From Paenibacillus sp. FSL H3-0469 (GTDB lineage: Bacteria > Bacillota > Bacilli > Paenibacillales > Paenibacillaceae): a stretch of DNA of 64,000 nt. How positions within the stretch are numbered: the stretch's first letter is position 1; every line of letters starts with the position of its first letter. Positions 8,683 to 17,708 of this stretch are shown here, in pieces. The position numbers and the translations under genes were made by a program. The stretch is from assembly GCF_038051945.1 (NCBI RefSeq), contig NZ_CP150302.1, positions 7,440,001 through 7,504,000 of the forward strand. Reading direction: 5' to 3'. The notes under the pieces were generated by a model. It searched no databases, was not told where the DNA came from, and saw only the letters and a list, made by a program, of their open reading frames with translations.

Positions 8683-10215
8683 ATGCTTAAGGTACTGTTT
8701 GCCGACGATGAGCCGATTATGCTGGAAGGGCTCCGCTTCCTGGTCGACTGGGAGGCACTAAATTATGAAGTATGCGGCGAGGCGCTGGACGGGGAGGACG
8801 CGCTGCAGCTGATCGGCAGCACCCGCCCTGACCTGGTCATCACCGATGTGCGTATGCCGGTCATCGACGGCCTTGAGCTCATCCGAAGAACCTCTGAAAG
8901 CGATTTTCGGCCGAAGTTTATTATTTTTAGCGGCTATGCTGACTTTGAGTATGCCAAGCGGGCCCTGAAATACGGAGTAGCGAATTACTTGACCAAGCCT
9001 CTGGATGAAAAGGAGCTGACGGAGGCGGTGCAGACGGTTACGGCACAGATCCTTAAAGAACGCAAGGCGTCCTCTCGGCGTGATGCGCTCTCGGCTCTGA
9101 TGCAGGAGGATATGGTATCCCGGCTCCTGATGCGGGAGAATACGGAGGAGGAGCGGGAGCAGGGGCTGAAGACGCTGGGGATCTCCCCCGCCTCGCGGCT
9201 ATGCTGTATTCTGGTCCATGGAGCAGCGCCGGACAGCGTACATATGCGTGAGCAGCTCGCCGCCATGAGAAGCAGGGAACTGCTGCGCAGCCTCGCAGTC
9301 TATCCGTTCACCGCAGGCAGCGGGAAGCATGGCTATCTGCTGGTGTCTCCGCAGGAAGGACCGGTGCTTGACCAGGCACTGCTTACCCGGTGGATGGAGG
9401 AGATGCGGCCGCTGTACAGCACGCCGGTCTTTTTCACAGCAAGTCTTCAGCATCAGGGCCCGGAGGCTCTGAATACGGCATACCAGGAGGCGCTGGCTGC
9501 TGAGCTGTGCAAACCGTATGGTCCGGGGGCCGGGGGAGACGGCATCTTCGAGAAGCAGGATAAGACACAGATGGCTATGCTTCCGGCAGAGCTGAGACGA
9601 TCGCTGCTGCAATCCGTCACCGAAGGGAAGACCCTGCATCTCACGGATCAGCTCGGAGAGGTGTTCAAGATTTTCTCGGCGGAGGTGGCTTCAAGCTCAT
9701 GGATCGACGCTTTTCTGGCTAATATCAAAGCAGAGCTGCTACGTGAAATTACTGCCAGAGGGGGAGACTATGCGCAGTGGGTGCAGAAATGGTTCCCGTC
9801 CCGCCATACGGCTACTTGTCTGCCGATGCTTGAGCGTCAGATAGAGGAGGAGCTGTGCGAGGCTGCAGAGTGGTTCGCCGCGGCTGCGGACGGCAGGGCA
9901 GAGGATCAGATCGTGGCTGCAGCGATAGAGTATGTCCGCGGGCATTATCAGGAGAAGCTGAAGCTGCAGGATATTGCGGGGCATCTGCATGTGAACTCGG
10001 CTTACCTGGGACAACGGTTCAAGAAATACTACGGCAGCTCTTTTAACGATTATCTCCATGAATACCGCATTGAAGAGGCGAAGAAGCTGCTGCGCCGGAC
10101 CGATATGGGGATTTCCGATATCTCGAGCAGAGTGGGCTATTCAGACGCCGATGTGTTCGCCGCCAAGTTCAAGGCGCTTAACGGAGTTACACCTTCCGTG
10201 TACAAGAAGAGCTAA
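8683..10215 (+). CDS. response regulator with AraC-type DNA-binding domain (YesN-like), first of two around one kinase
   Basis: A 510-residue response regulator. The N-terminal receiver has the acidic pair in LFADDEP (Asp8/Asp9), phosphoacceptor Asp55 in VITDVRMP and Lys105 in NYLTKPLD. A middle region of about 270 residues without clear motifs follows, then two AraC-type helix-turn-helix units over the last 100 residues (IAGHLHVNSAYLGQRFKKYY and ISSRVGYSDADVFAAKFKAL). An open extension reaches 8581, but the receiver fold begins at ATG 8683 and the extension lies across a terminator hairpin. It should be phosphorylated by the YesM-like kinase next to it and activate ABC transporter 1 and/or the xylanase genes. 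Nothing in the sequence says which. Confidence 0.9.
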   Translation: MLKVLFADDEPIMLEGLRFLVDWEALNYEVCGEALDGEDALQLIGSTRPDLVITDVRMPVIDGLELIRRTSESDFRPKFIIFSGYADFEYAKRALKYGVANYLTKPLDEKELTEAVQTVTAQILKERKASSRRDALSALMQEDMVSRLLMRENTEEEREQGLKTLGISPASRLCCILVHGAAPDSVHMREQLAAMRSRELLRSLAVYPFTAGSGKHGYLLVSPQEGPVLDQALLTRWMEEMRPLYSTPVFFTASLQHQGPEALNTAYQEALAAELCKPYGPGAGGDGIFEKQDKTQMAMLPAELRRSLLQSVTEGKTLHLTDQLGEVFKIFSAEVASSSWIDAFLANIKAELLREITARGGDYAQWVQKWFPSRHTATCLPMLERQIEEELCEAAEWFAAAADGRAEDQIVAAAIEYVRGHYQEKLKLQDIAGHLHVNSAYLGQRFKKYYGSSFNDYLHEYRIEEAKKLLRRTDMGISDISSRVGYSDADVFAAKFKALNGVTPSVYKKS

Positions 10216-10239
10216 TTCAAGAGGAAGGAGGGGGCCTGC

Positions 10240-12048
10240 ATGAAGAATAACCGGAAGCCATCTGCCTTCATCAATGATCTTCCGCTCAAATACAAGTTTT
10301 TGTTCATCTACTTGTTGTGTGTGCTTGTCCCCATACTTAGCATCAATGCCCTCTTTTATGTGCAGATCAGCCGTAATGTGGAGGCACGGGAGAGGGATAA
10401 TTTGGAGATTTCTGTAGACCGGGTGGCTTATGACCTGATGCAGATCGTGAACGAATGTGTGGCGATCAGCAACACGGTGGCTGCGGACCGGCCTTTTATG
10501 GAGATGATGGATTACGCCTACCCGGATAATGAGGCTTATTATGATGCTTATAATGATTCTCTGAAGGACAAGCTGCGGCAGTACAGCAATCTTCATTCCT
10601 ATATCTATTGGATGGGCATATACACCTCTAATCCGACGATTCAGAACGGCAACAGCTACTTCATTCTGTCGGACGCAGATAAGAGAAGTGAATGGTACCG
10701 TAAAATCTCAAGCAGCACAGACAAGGTGCTGCTCACTTCTTATCAGGGAACTAACCCGCTGAATCCGCCGCAGCAGGAAGTGCTTGTCAGCCTGATCCGC
10801 AAGCTGGATAACTTCACGGGCCAGCCCTACACGAAGTATCTGAGGATTGATCTGCGGCTGAACAATGTGCAGGACCTGTTCCAGAAGGAGCGTGACTATC
10901 TGGATTTCAAGCTGCTGGATGAGCAGAACCGGGTCGTGCTGGACTCGAACCGTTCCTTCTCCTCACTGGATGGCAGTGCCTTGCTGAATGTGGACACCAG
11001 CCTTGACCAGGCGCCCAAGCAGATTGTCCGGGCGCTCAGCAGTGCGGCCTACACCAAGGGCTGGCGGCTGGTTGGCACTCCGGAAGGGCGTAAGATCAAC
11101 CATGAGATGGAGAGCGCGCTCAGGAACTCGCTGATTCTGCTCCTGCTGACGATCATCATTCCCACGCTGCTCATGATCGTCATTATACGTTCCTACAATC
11201 TGCGTGTACGGCTGCTCTACAAACATATGAAACAGGTCAAATATGAGCAATTCGAGAGCATTGATATGTATGAGGGGAAGGATGAGATCGGCGGTCTGAT
11301 CCGCAGCTTCAATCTGATGACCGGCAAAATCCGCAATCTGATCAATGATGTCTACAAGCTGGAGATTCAGAAGAAGGATCTGGAGCTGGAACGGGTGCGG
11401 GCGGAGCTGAAATATCTGGAGAGCCAGGTGGACCCTCATTTCCTTTTTAATACGCTGAATGCGATCCTGGTCATCTGTAAGAAGTATAAATATGAACAGG
11501 TTACCGATGTCATCCGCAATCTGGCCCTGATTATGCGCAGGCTGCTCAGCTGGAAGGATGATCTGATTACGGTGGAGGAGGAAGTATCCTTCATCGAGAT
11601 GTATCTGCAGATTGAGAAGTTCCGCTTCCAGAACCGGTTCTCTTATGAGCTGGATATTGCTCCTGAGGTGCTGAACTGCCGGATTCCCAAGATGAGTATA
11701 CAGGCTCTGGTGGAGAATTCCTGCAAGCATGGTCTGCAATCGGTCAAATGGGCAAGGGAAATCCACGTGTCCGCTTCACGGAATGAGACAGGTCTGCTGA
11801 TTGTGGTGACCGACAACGGCAAAGGAATCGAGAAGGAGAAGCTGGAATGGATCAAGTCCCATCTGGAGACAGAAGAGGATACGGGACAGAATGTCGGCCT
11901 CCGCAATGTGTATAAACGCCTCATGCTGTACTTTGACGGCAGGGCAGGATTCAGCATTGAGAGCATCGAGTATGAACGCACGGTCATTACCATCCAGATT
12001 CCCGAGGATTTGAGTCTGGTTCCGATAGGGGAGGGAGCTCATGTATAA
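10240..12048 (+). CDS. sensor histidine kinase, YesM type
   Basis: A 602-residue membrane sensor kinase. One helix at about residues 19-39 (FLFIYLLCVLVPILSINALF) and another near 298-318 enclose an extracytoplasmic sensing domain of about 255 residues. A HAMP linker follows, then the HisKA-like motif DPHFLFN with the phosphorylated His at residue 400, and an ATPase domain with N box LVENSCKHG and G box DNGKGI. This is the Lyt/Yes kinase class used for cell-wall polysaccharide sensing in Bacillales. AAGGAGG precedes ATG 10240. The gene sits between two full-length response regulators and overlaps the second by 8 bases, so it may serve both. The ligand, presumably a sugar or sugar-loaded binding protein, cannot be read from the sequence. 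Confidence 0.92.
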   Translation: MKNNRKPSAFINDLPLKYKFLFIYLLCVLVPILSINALFYVQISRNVEARERDNLEISVDRVAYDLMQIVNECVAISNTVAADRPFMEMMDYAYPDNEAYYDAYNDSLKDKLRQYSNLHSYIYWMGIYTSNPTIQNGNSYFILSDADKRSEWYRKISSSTDKVLLTSYQGTNPLNPPQQEVLVSLIRKLDNFTGQPYTKYLRIDLRLNNVQDLFQKERDYLDFKLLDEQNRVVLDSNRSFSSLDGSALLNVDTSLDQAPKQIVRALSSAAYTKGWRLVGTPEGRKINHEMESALRNSLILLLLTIIIPTLLMIVIIRSYNLRVRLLYKHMKQVKYEQFESIDMYEGKDEIGGLIRSFNLMTGKIRNLINDVYKLEIQKKDLELERVRAELKYLESQVDPHFLFNTLNAILVICKKYKYEQVTDVIRNLALIMRRLLSWKDDLITVEEEVSFIEMYLQIEKFRFQNRFSYELDIAPEVLNCRIPKMSIQALVENSCKHGLQSVKWAREIHVSASRNETGLLIVVTDNGKGIEKEKLEWIKSHLETEEDTGQNVGLRNVYKRLMLYFDGRAGFSIESIEYERTVITIQIPEDLSLVPIGEGAHV

Positions 12049-13561
12049 AGTAGTGCTTGCTGATGATGAGACGATTGCCTTAGAGGGGCTGCGGACGCTG
12101 ACTGACTGGGAGGAGCTGGGCTTCGAGGTATGCGGCGCCTGTGAGAACGGGGAGGAAGCGCTGGCTGCCATTATCCGCAGCTCGCCCGATCTTGTGATTA
12201 CAGATATCCGCATGCCCGAGATCGACGGGCTTGAGCTGATCCGGCGCGTACGCAGCCTTGATATGGAGCAGCCGGTCTTCATCGTGCTTAGCGGCTACGG
12301 CGAATTTGAGTATGCCAGAACAGCCATCCGTTACGGGGTAAGACATTACCTGCTGAAGCCGGTCATGGATGCGGAATGGGATAAGGTGCTTACGGACATT
12401 ACGGATGAGCTGGAGCTGCGCCTTAAGCAGACCATGCAGCAGAGCATGCTGTCCAGCCGGCTGCTGCCGCTGGCGATCGCGCGCATGCTTGAAGGGCACT
12501 GGACGGAGCCCGATGAAGAAGCAGCTGAGCAGATGGACCGCCTGGATGAGGCGGCTACTGGGTGGACGTATGTGCATGTGGAGGGTCATAGCAGCCGGAT
12601 TACGGAGCTGTGCCGGGAGCTGGCCGGACCGGCCGGTGCGATGCTCATTGATCTGCCGGGGGATCAGACCGGGCTGGTCGTGGAGAGCTCGGGAGGGGCG
12701 GCTGGACTGGCGGAGCAGCTATACGCCGGACTGACCCGCAGCAGAATAAAGGGCTCGGTCAGCATCGGGCCAAGTGTGCGCTCCCTCCGCGAGCTGCCGG
12801 TCTCCTACCGCGAAGCGGCAGACGCTGCGGCCCGCCACTACTTCTATTCGGACGAATGCGGCCCGGTGGATTCGGCCAGTGAAGCAGAGGGACAGGTGAA
12901 TTACACGCTTCCTTCCGCAGAGCTGATTGAGGAGATCATCAGCGCAGTGGAGCGGCTGCATGAGCAGAAGGCCGCAGAGAAGCTTGGCGAATTGTTCAGC
13001 GGTTTCAAGGAGAACCGGACAGATCCGGGAGTCGTCCAGATGACAGGCATGGATATCATGCTGCGGAGCATGGAGCTGCTGAAGGAATTCGGCGGCGCGG
13101 ACGATCAGTGGATCGGCACGCTTGATTTTTTCAGAACCGAGCCGAGATCCCTGGAAGACCTGCAGGTCACTCTGGAGACGGCGCTCTCCACCAGTATGAA
13201 CTATATCCGCCAGCACAAGGAGCGTAACTCCGAGCATCCGCTGATCCGCGTGGAATGCTTCCTGAGAGATCATTATGCGGAGCATCTGACGGTAAAAGAG
13301 ATTGCTGAGCATTTCTATATTAATCCGGTGTACCTGGGCCAGGCCTTCATTAAAAAGCACGGTATCAGCATTCTTGAATACATTCATAATCTGCGGATTG
13401 AAGCGGCCAAGCAGCGGCTCGTTGACACTCAGGACACAGTCAGAAGTATTGTGGAGAGCATCGGGTACGTACACTATCACCATTTCTTAAGAGAGTTCGA
13501 GAAACGGACGGCGCTGAAGCCCGTCCAGTTCCGCGCACAGGCACAGGGAAATAAAAAATAG
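12041..13561 (+). CDS. response regulator with AraC-type DNA-binding domain (YesN-like), second of two
   Basis: A 506-residue regulator whose ATG lies inside the kinase's last codons (8-base overlap, GGGAGGGAGCTC ahead), so it is translationally coupled to the kinase and is its most likely partner. The receiver is intact: ADDE at residues 7-10, Asp55 in VITDIRMP and Lys106 in YLLKPV. The middle is variable, and the C-terminal 100 residues carry the AraC helix pair (IAEHFYINPVYLGQAFIKKH and a second unit with SIGYVHYHHFLREF). Its receiver closely resembles that of the regulator at 8683, as after duplication, while the middle regions differ. The GH10 gene follows 119 bases downstream and is the natural target. 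Confidence 0.92.
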   Translation: MYKVVLADDETIALEGLRTLTDWEELGFEVCGACENGEEALAAIIRSSPDLVITDIRMPEIDGLELIRRVRSLDMEQPVFIVLSGYGEFEYARTAIRYGVRHYLLKPVMDAEWDKVLTDITDELELRLKQTMQQSMLSSRLLPLAIARMLEGHWTEPDEEAAEQMDRLDEAATGWTYVHVEGHSSRITELCRELAGPAGAMLIDLPGDQTGLVVESSGGAAGLAEQLYAGLTRSRIKGSVSIGPSVRSLRELPVSYREAADAAARHYFYSDECGPVDSASEAEGQVNYTLPSAELIEEIISAVERLHEQKAAEKLGELFSGFKENRTDPGVVQMTGMDIMLRSMELLKEFGGADDQWIGTLDFFRTEPRSLEDLQVTLETALSTSMNYIRQHKERNSEHPLIRVECFLRDHYAEHLTVKEIAEHFYINPVYLGQAFIKKHGISILEYIHNLRIEAAKQRLVDTQDTVRSIVESIGYVHYHHFLREFEKRTALKPVQFRAQAQGNKK

Positions 13562-13603
13562 GGTGCAATTATTTATTTGGGGTCCATCTATTTACTTTGG
13601 TGA

Positions 13604-13631
13604 TGGTAAACGCATACAAATGCGTTATGAT
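13604..13631 (+). promoter_or_regulatory. cre-like site overlapping an inverted repeat, upstream of the GH10-GH43-GH43 operon
   Basis: TGGTAAACGCATACA (13604-13618) matches the cre consensus with one mismatch. Overlapping it is a perfect inverted repeat AACGCAT-ACAA-ATGCGTT (13609-13626), directly followed by a possible -10 TATGAT (13626-13631). A GTGCAA hexamer lies at 13563-13568. No good -35 box is evident, as expected if an AraC-type activator is needed. Inference from motif match only. Confidence 0.5.
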
Positions 13632-13680
13632 AAAGAGAGTTGTCCCAAAAATTGTTGTCAAATACAGGAGGTTAGCAAAA

Positions 13681-14700
13681 ATGAAGCAAGCAAGCAGCGA
13701 AATTCCTGCATTACACGAAATGTTCCGGGAGGCCTTTAAAATAGGGGCCGCCGTCAGTACTGGCATTATAGCTGCCCAGGGTCCTTTCATTGCCAAGCAT
13801 TACAACAGCATCACCGCCGAGAATGAGATGAAGCCGGCTCTGGTTCAGCCGCAGGAAGGCGAATTCACCTTCGAGGCAGCAGACGATATCTTCGAATTCG
13901 CAGAGTCGCATGGGATCGGTGTCCGGGGGCATACGCTTCTGTGGCATAACCAGACCGGAGACTGGATGTTCCAGGATGCGGAAGGCGGAGCCTGCAGCAG
14001 AGAGCAGTTGCTTGCCCGCCTGCAGACCCACATTAACACAGTAGTGGGCCGTTACCGGGGACGGGCGTATGCCTGGGATGTAGTAAATGAAGCGATTGAG
14101 GACAAAACAGACCAGTACCTGCGGGATACGCGGTGGCTTGAGATCATCGGCGAGGATTATCTCCGTCAGGCCTTTGAAATGGCCCATCAGGCAGACCCAG
14201 ACGCGCTGCTGTTCTACAACGACTATAATGAGACCGATCCTGTCAAGAGCGGCAAAATCTACAAGCTTGTACGCAGCCTGCTGGATCAGAATACGCCGAT
14301 TCACGGGATCGGCATGCAGGGACACTGGAATATCTACGGCCCTTCCATTGAGGAAATCCGCAATGCGCTTAAGCTCTACGCATCGCTGGGGCTTAAGATC
14401 CACATTACCGAGCTGGATCTCTCCGTATTCCGTCATGACGACAAACGAACGGATTTGAAAGCGCCAACAGCTGAAATGCTGAAGCTGCAGGAGGAGCGTT
14501 ATGCCGAGATATTCGCCCTACTGCTGGAATTCAGAGACTCCATTGATTCGGTGACCTTCTGGGGTGTGGCCGATGATTATACCTGGCTGGACGGCTTCCC
14601 CGTCCGGGGACGCAAGAACTGGCCGTTCCTGTTCGATGAGCAGAAGCAGCCAAAGGCTTCATTCGCCCGGCTGGCCGAGCTGGCCGCACCGCAATCCTAA
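13681..14700 (+). CDS. GH10 endo-beta-1,4-xylanase, cytoplasmic
   Basis: A 339-residue single-domain GH10 enzyme without a signal peptide or binding module. It should cut short xylo- or aldouronate oligosaccharides after import, retaining configuration. The acid/base Glu137 lies in WDVVNEAIED and the nucleophile Glu244 in HITELDLSV; other family marks are KHYNSITAENEMKP, GHTLLWHNQ and FWGVADDYTWL. The frame is open back to 13597, but AGGAGG at 13666-13671 sits nine bases ahead of ATG 13681, and the family N-terminus begins there. It heads a three-gene operon with two GH43 enzymes. The arrangement of transporter, YesN/YesM regulators, cytoplasmic GH10 and GH43 matches aldouronate clusters known in Paenibacillus, minus the GH67 alpha-glucuronidase. 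Confidence 0.95.
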   Translation: MKQASSEIPALHEMFREAFKIGAAVSTGIIAAQGPFIAKHYNSITAENEMKPALVQPQEGEFTFEAADDIFEFAESHGIGVRGHTLLWHNQTGDWMFQDAEGGACSREQLLARLQTHINTVVGRYRGRAYAWDVVNEAIEDKTDQYLRDTRWLEIIGEDYLRQAFEMAHQADPDALLFYNDYNETDPVKSGKIYKLVRSLLDQNTPIHGIGMQGHWNIYGPSIEEIRNALKLYASLGLKIHITELDLSVFRHDDKRTDLKAPTAEMLKLQEERYAEIFALLLEFRDSIDSVTFWGVADDYTWLDGFPVRGRKNWPFLFDEQKQPKASFARLAELAAPQS

Positions 14701-14744
14701 TCTTATTGTAAGCTGGACACCTTATTATATCTGGAGGGAATCAA

Positions 14745-16178
14745 ATGACAACTCAACTGAAGCAGGCTACCGGCAAGGTACCGCCAAGCGGCAATCCGCT
14801 GGTGGCACACAGATACGGAGCCGATCCTTATGCCCTGGTATTCGGAGACAGAGTCTATCTGTATATGACTAATGATGCGCTGGAGTATGATGAGAACGGC
14901 GCCGTGAAGGAGAACTCCTACAGCAGTATTAATACGATTACCGTAATCTCGTCCGCTGACCTGGTGAACTGGACCGATCATGGTCCGATAGCCGTAGCCG
15001 GACCGGAGGGTGCAGCGAAGTGGGCAACCCAGTCCTGGGCACCGGCAGCGCTTCATACCGTAATTGACGGCAAGGACAAGTTCTTCCTCTACTTCGCCAA
15101 TAATGCCAGCGGCATCGGCGTTCTGTCGGGTGACAGTCCGGTGGGTCCATGGGTGGACCCGATCGGGGAGGCACTGATTCTGCGCTCTACACCTGGAGTA
15201 GAGGATGTTACCTGGTTGTTCGATCCGGCGGTGCTGTTAGATGATGACGGCAAGGGGTATATCTATTTCGGAGGCGGCGTCCCGGAAGGACAGTTCGCCG
15301 AGCCGGGCACAGCACGGGTGATGCCGCTGGGTGAGGACATGATCAGCGTGGTGGGCAGCGCGAAAGTGATTCCGGCCCCGTTCATGTTCGAGGATGCCGG
15401 AATCCATAAGTGGAACGGAGTCTACTATTATACCTACTGCTCGAACTTCTATGACGGGCAGCGGCCGGAAGGCAGCCCTCCTGCGGGAGAGATCGCCTAT
15501 ATGACCAGTGAGCATCCGATGGGTCCCTGGACGTATCAACACACGATCCTGAAGAATCCGGGACATTTCTTCGGCGTATCCGGGAATAACCATCATGCGG
15601 TCTTCCAGTTCCATGACAGCTGGTATATCGCTTATCACGCCCAGACCTTGTCCAAGGCTCAAGGGATTGCGAACGGCTACCGCTCCACACATTTGAACCG
15701 CCTGACTCATAATGAGGACGGTTCCATTCCGGAGATCCATGCGGATTACGAAGGTGTGCAGCAGCTTGCAGCGTTGAACCCGTATGAGCGTATTCCGGCG
15801 GCAACGATGGGCTGGAGCGCAGGGGTGAAGACAGAATACCTGGCCAAGGGCGGAGTTCAGGCCGTAACGGATGTGGAGCACGGCGGATGGATCGGACTTT
15901 CCGGGGTAGACTTCGGCAGCGGTGCCGGCTCGTTCCAGGCGTCAGTCCTGAGCCTGGAAGCGGGCGGCGTGCTGGAGCTGCATCTGGATGACCCGGCAGG
16001 TCCGGTTATCGGCAAGCTGCAGGTTCCGGCGGCAGGCGGAGCACAGGAATGGCTGGAGCTGAAGACGGCGGTCGAGGGAGCGGAGGGAGTGCATAACCTC
16101 TATCTGGTATTCTCAGGAGAGAGCGGTAAGGATTTGTTCAAGCTGGCCCATTGGCAATTCACACCACAGCATAACTAA
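14745..16178 (+). CDS. GH43 arabinoxylan arabinofuranosidase-like enzyme with C-terminal CBM6
   Basis: A 477-residue cytoplasmic enzyme. The five-bladed GH43 propeller spans about residues 15-335 with the expected acids: Asp in RYGADPYALV, Asp in LFDPAVLLDDDG and Glu in MFEDAGIHKWNG. The last 130 residues form a CBM6-like jelly roll (GWSAGVKTEYLAKGG to LFKLAHWQF). This order matches arabinoxylan arabinofuranohydrolases such as Bacillus subtilis XynD, which remove arabinose from xylose residues, but XynD is secreted and this protein has no signal peptide. CTGGAGGG precedes ATG 14745. It follows the GH10 gene by 44 bases, so an arabinose-debranching role on imported arabinoxylo-oligosaccharides is likely; beta-xylosidase activity is the alternative. 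Confidence 0.88.
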   Translation: MTTQLKQATGKVPPSGNPLVAHRYGADPYALVFGDRVYLYMTNDALEYDENGAVKENSYSSINTITVISSADLVNWTDHGPIAVAGPEGAAKWATQSWAPAALHTVIDGKDKFFLYFANNASGIGVLSGDSPVGPWVDPIGEALILRSTPGVEDVTWLFDPAVLLDDDGKGYIYFGGGVPEGQFAEPGTARVMPLGEDMISVVGSAKVIPAPFMFEDAGIHKWNGVYYYTYCSNFYDGQRPEGSPPAGEIAYMTSEHPMGPWTYQHTILKNPGHFFGVSGNNHHAVFQFHDSWYIAYHAQTLSKAQGIANGYRSTHLNRLTHNEDGSIPEIHADYEGVQQLAALNPYERIPAATMGWSAGVKTEYLAKGGVQAVTDVEHGGWIGLSGVDFGSGAGSFQASVLSLEAGGVLELHLDDPAGPVIGKLQVPAAGGAQEWLELKTAVEGAEGVHNLYLVFSGESGKDLFKLAHWQFTPQHN

Positions 16179-16196
16179 CAGCAAGGAGGCGGCACA

Positions 16197-17708
16197 TTGA
16201 ATACAGTCATCATTACTAATCCAGTACTATGGGCAGATGTCCCGGATGTGGATGTGATCCGGGTCGGTCCAGTGTTCTATATGGTCAGCACCAGCATGCA
16301 CTCGATGCCGGGCTGTCCGATTATGAAATCGGTGAATCTGAAGGACTGGGAAATTGTGAGTTACGTCTTTGATACCTTCGAGGACACTCCGGCCTTCCGG
16401 CTGGAGGACGGCGAAGTGATTTACGGCGGCGGTTCCTGGGCGGCCTCGCTGCGGTGCAGGAACGGAATCTATTACGTATGCTTCTCTTGCAATGACACGG
16501 ACCAGTTCTACATCTACCAGACCCGTGATATCGAGCATGGACCGTGGGAGCGTTCGGTCATTCCGGATCTGCACCATGACCCGGCGCTGCTGCTGGATGA
16601 GGACGGCCGTAATTATGTGATCTACGGCAACGGGGATATCCATATCCGGGAGCTGAACGAGGACCTGACCGGATGGATGCACCGGGGAACGAAGCAGCTG
16701 CTGCTGGAAGGCGAGCGGCAGGGCATTATGCTGCGGATGGAAGGCTGTCATGCCCATAAGCGGGACGGGTATTATTACCTGTTCTTCATTGAATGGCCGT
16801 CAGAGGGCAACATGCGCAGACGCCAGCTATGCTACCGGTCCCGGGAGCTGCTCGGTCCTTATGAGCGCAAGGTTATTCTGGACGATAACCTGGGCTACGA
16901 GAATCGCGGTGTAGCGCAAGGCGGGCTGGTCGATACTGAGGACGGCGACTGGTACGCCGTGCTGTTCCAGGATCACGGGGCAGTTGGACGTGTTCCCTGT
17001 GTATTCCCTGTGAGCTGGGAGAACGATTGGCCGGTAATCGGGGATGGCGGCAAGGCTCCGCTGAGCTTCGGGACGAAGCTGCCTGCGGATGAGCCAAAGG
17101 CGATTGTAATCAGCGATGAGTTCGACTATACGGAGAACCGGCTGGCGCTTCAGTGGCAATGGAACCATAATCCCGATAACGGGCTATGGTCAGTTACAGA
17201 GCGGCCGGGCTGTCTGCGGCTGCGTACAGGCAAGGCAGCTGATAGCGTCGTAACGGCGCGCAATACGCTGACCCAGCGGACGGAGGGTCCGGCTTGCAGT
17301 GCCGAGACGATGCTGTATCTGGGCGGCATGAACGAAGGCGACCGGGCCGGAATGGTAGCTCTCCAGTCCGGATACGGCACGGTTGAGGTGGCCGCCGGAG
17401 TGCAGGGACAGTTCACCGTGGATATGTGTATTCAGGGTGACAACGGCGTTGAAGTGGTGGAGAGTATCCCGTTCACGGGTGAGCGTATCTGCCTGCGGAT
17501 CGATTTCGACTTCAGGGAGGGGGTAGACGAAGCACAGTTCTTCTATTCCGGTGACGGGGAGGTCTGGCACCCCATCGGACAGACGCTGCATATGAAATAT
17601 ACGCTGGATCATTTCATGGGCTACCGGATCGGCTTGTTCAATTATGCGACCCGGCTGCCTGGCGGCTATGCCGATTTCGATTATCTCCGTTATCACCGGC
17701 AGGATTAA
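16197..17708 (+). CDS. GH43 beta-xylosidase/arabinofuranosidase-like with C-terminal beta-sandwich
   Basis: A 503-residue GH43 protein, cytoplasmic. The propeller starts with NPVLWADVPDVDVIRVG, where Asp is the base; Asp in HHDPALLLDEDG and Glu in GCHAHKRDG or the preceding RMEG are the other candidates. The MHSMPGCPIMKS motif is typical of the GH43_12-like branch. From about residue 305 a concanavalin-like beta-sandwich follows, as in two-domain xylosidases where it lines the active site. The start is TTG at 16197, chosen because AAGGAGG (16183-16189) lies seven bases ahead. It ends the GH10 operon and its stop overlaps the stop of the convergent AraC gene. Release of xylose or arabinose from oligomers is likely; which one is not resolved. 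Confidence 0.87.
   Translation: MNTVIITNPVLWADVPDVDVIRVGPVFYMVSTSMHSMPGCPIMKSVNLKDWEIVSYVFDTFEDTPAFRLEDGEVIYGGGSWAASLRCRNGIYYVCFSCNDTDQFYIYQTRDIEHGPWERSVIPDLHHDPALLLDEDGRNYVIYGNGDIHIRELNEDLTGWMHRGTKQLLLEGERQGIMLRMEGCHAHKRDGYYYLFFIEWPSEGNMRRRQLCYRSRELLGPYERKVILDDNLGYENRGVAQGGLVDTEDGDWYAVLFQDHGAVGRVPCVFPVSWENDWPVIGDGGKAPLSFGTKLPADEPKAIVISDEFDYTENRLALQWQWNHNPDNGLWSVTERPGCLRLRTGKAADSVVTARNTLTQRTEGPACSAETMLYLGGMNEGDRAGMVALQSGYGTVEVAAGVQGQFTVDMCIQGDNGVEVVESIPFTGERICLRIDFDFREGVDEAQFFYSGDGEVWHPIGQTLHMKYTLDHFMGYRIGLFNYATRLPGGYADFDYLRYHRQD

Noticed and set aside
13681..17708. Complete aldouronate cluster including a GH67 alpha-glucuronidase
   Set aside because: No GH67 or GH115 sequence is present; only GH10 and two GH43 enzymes follow the regulators.
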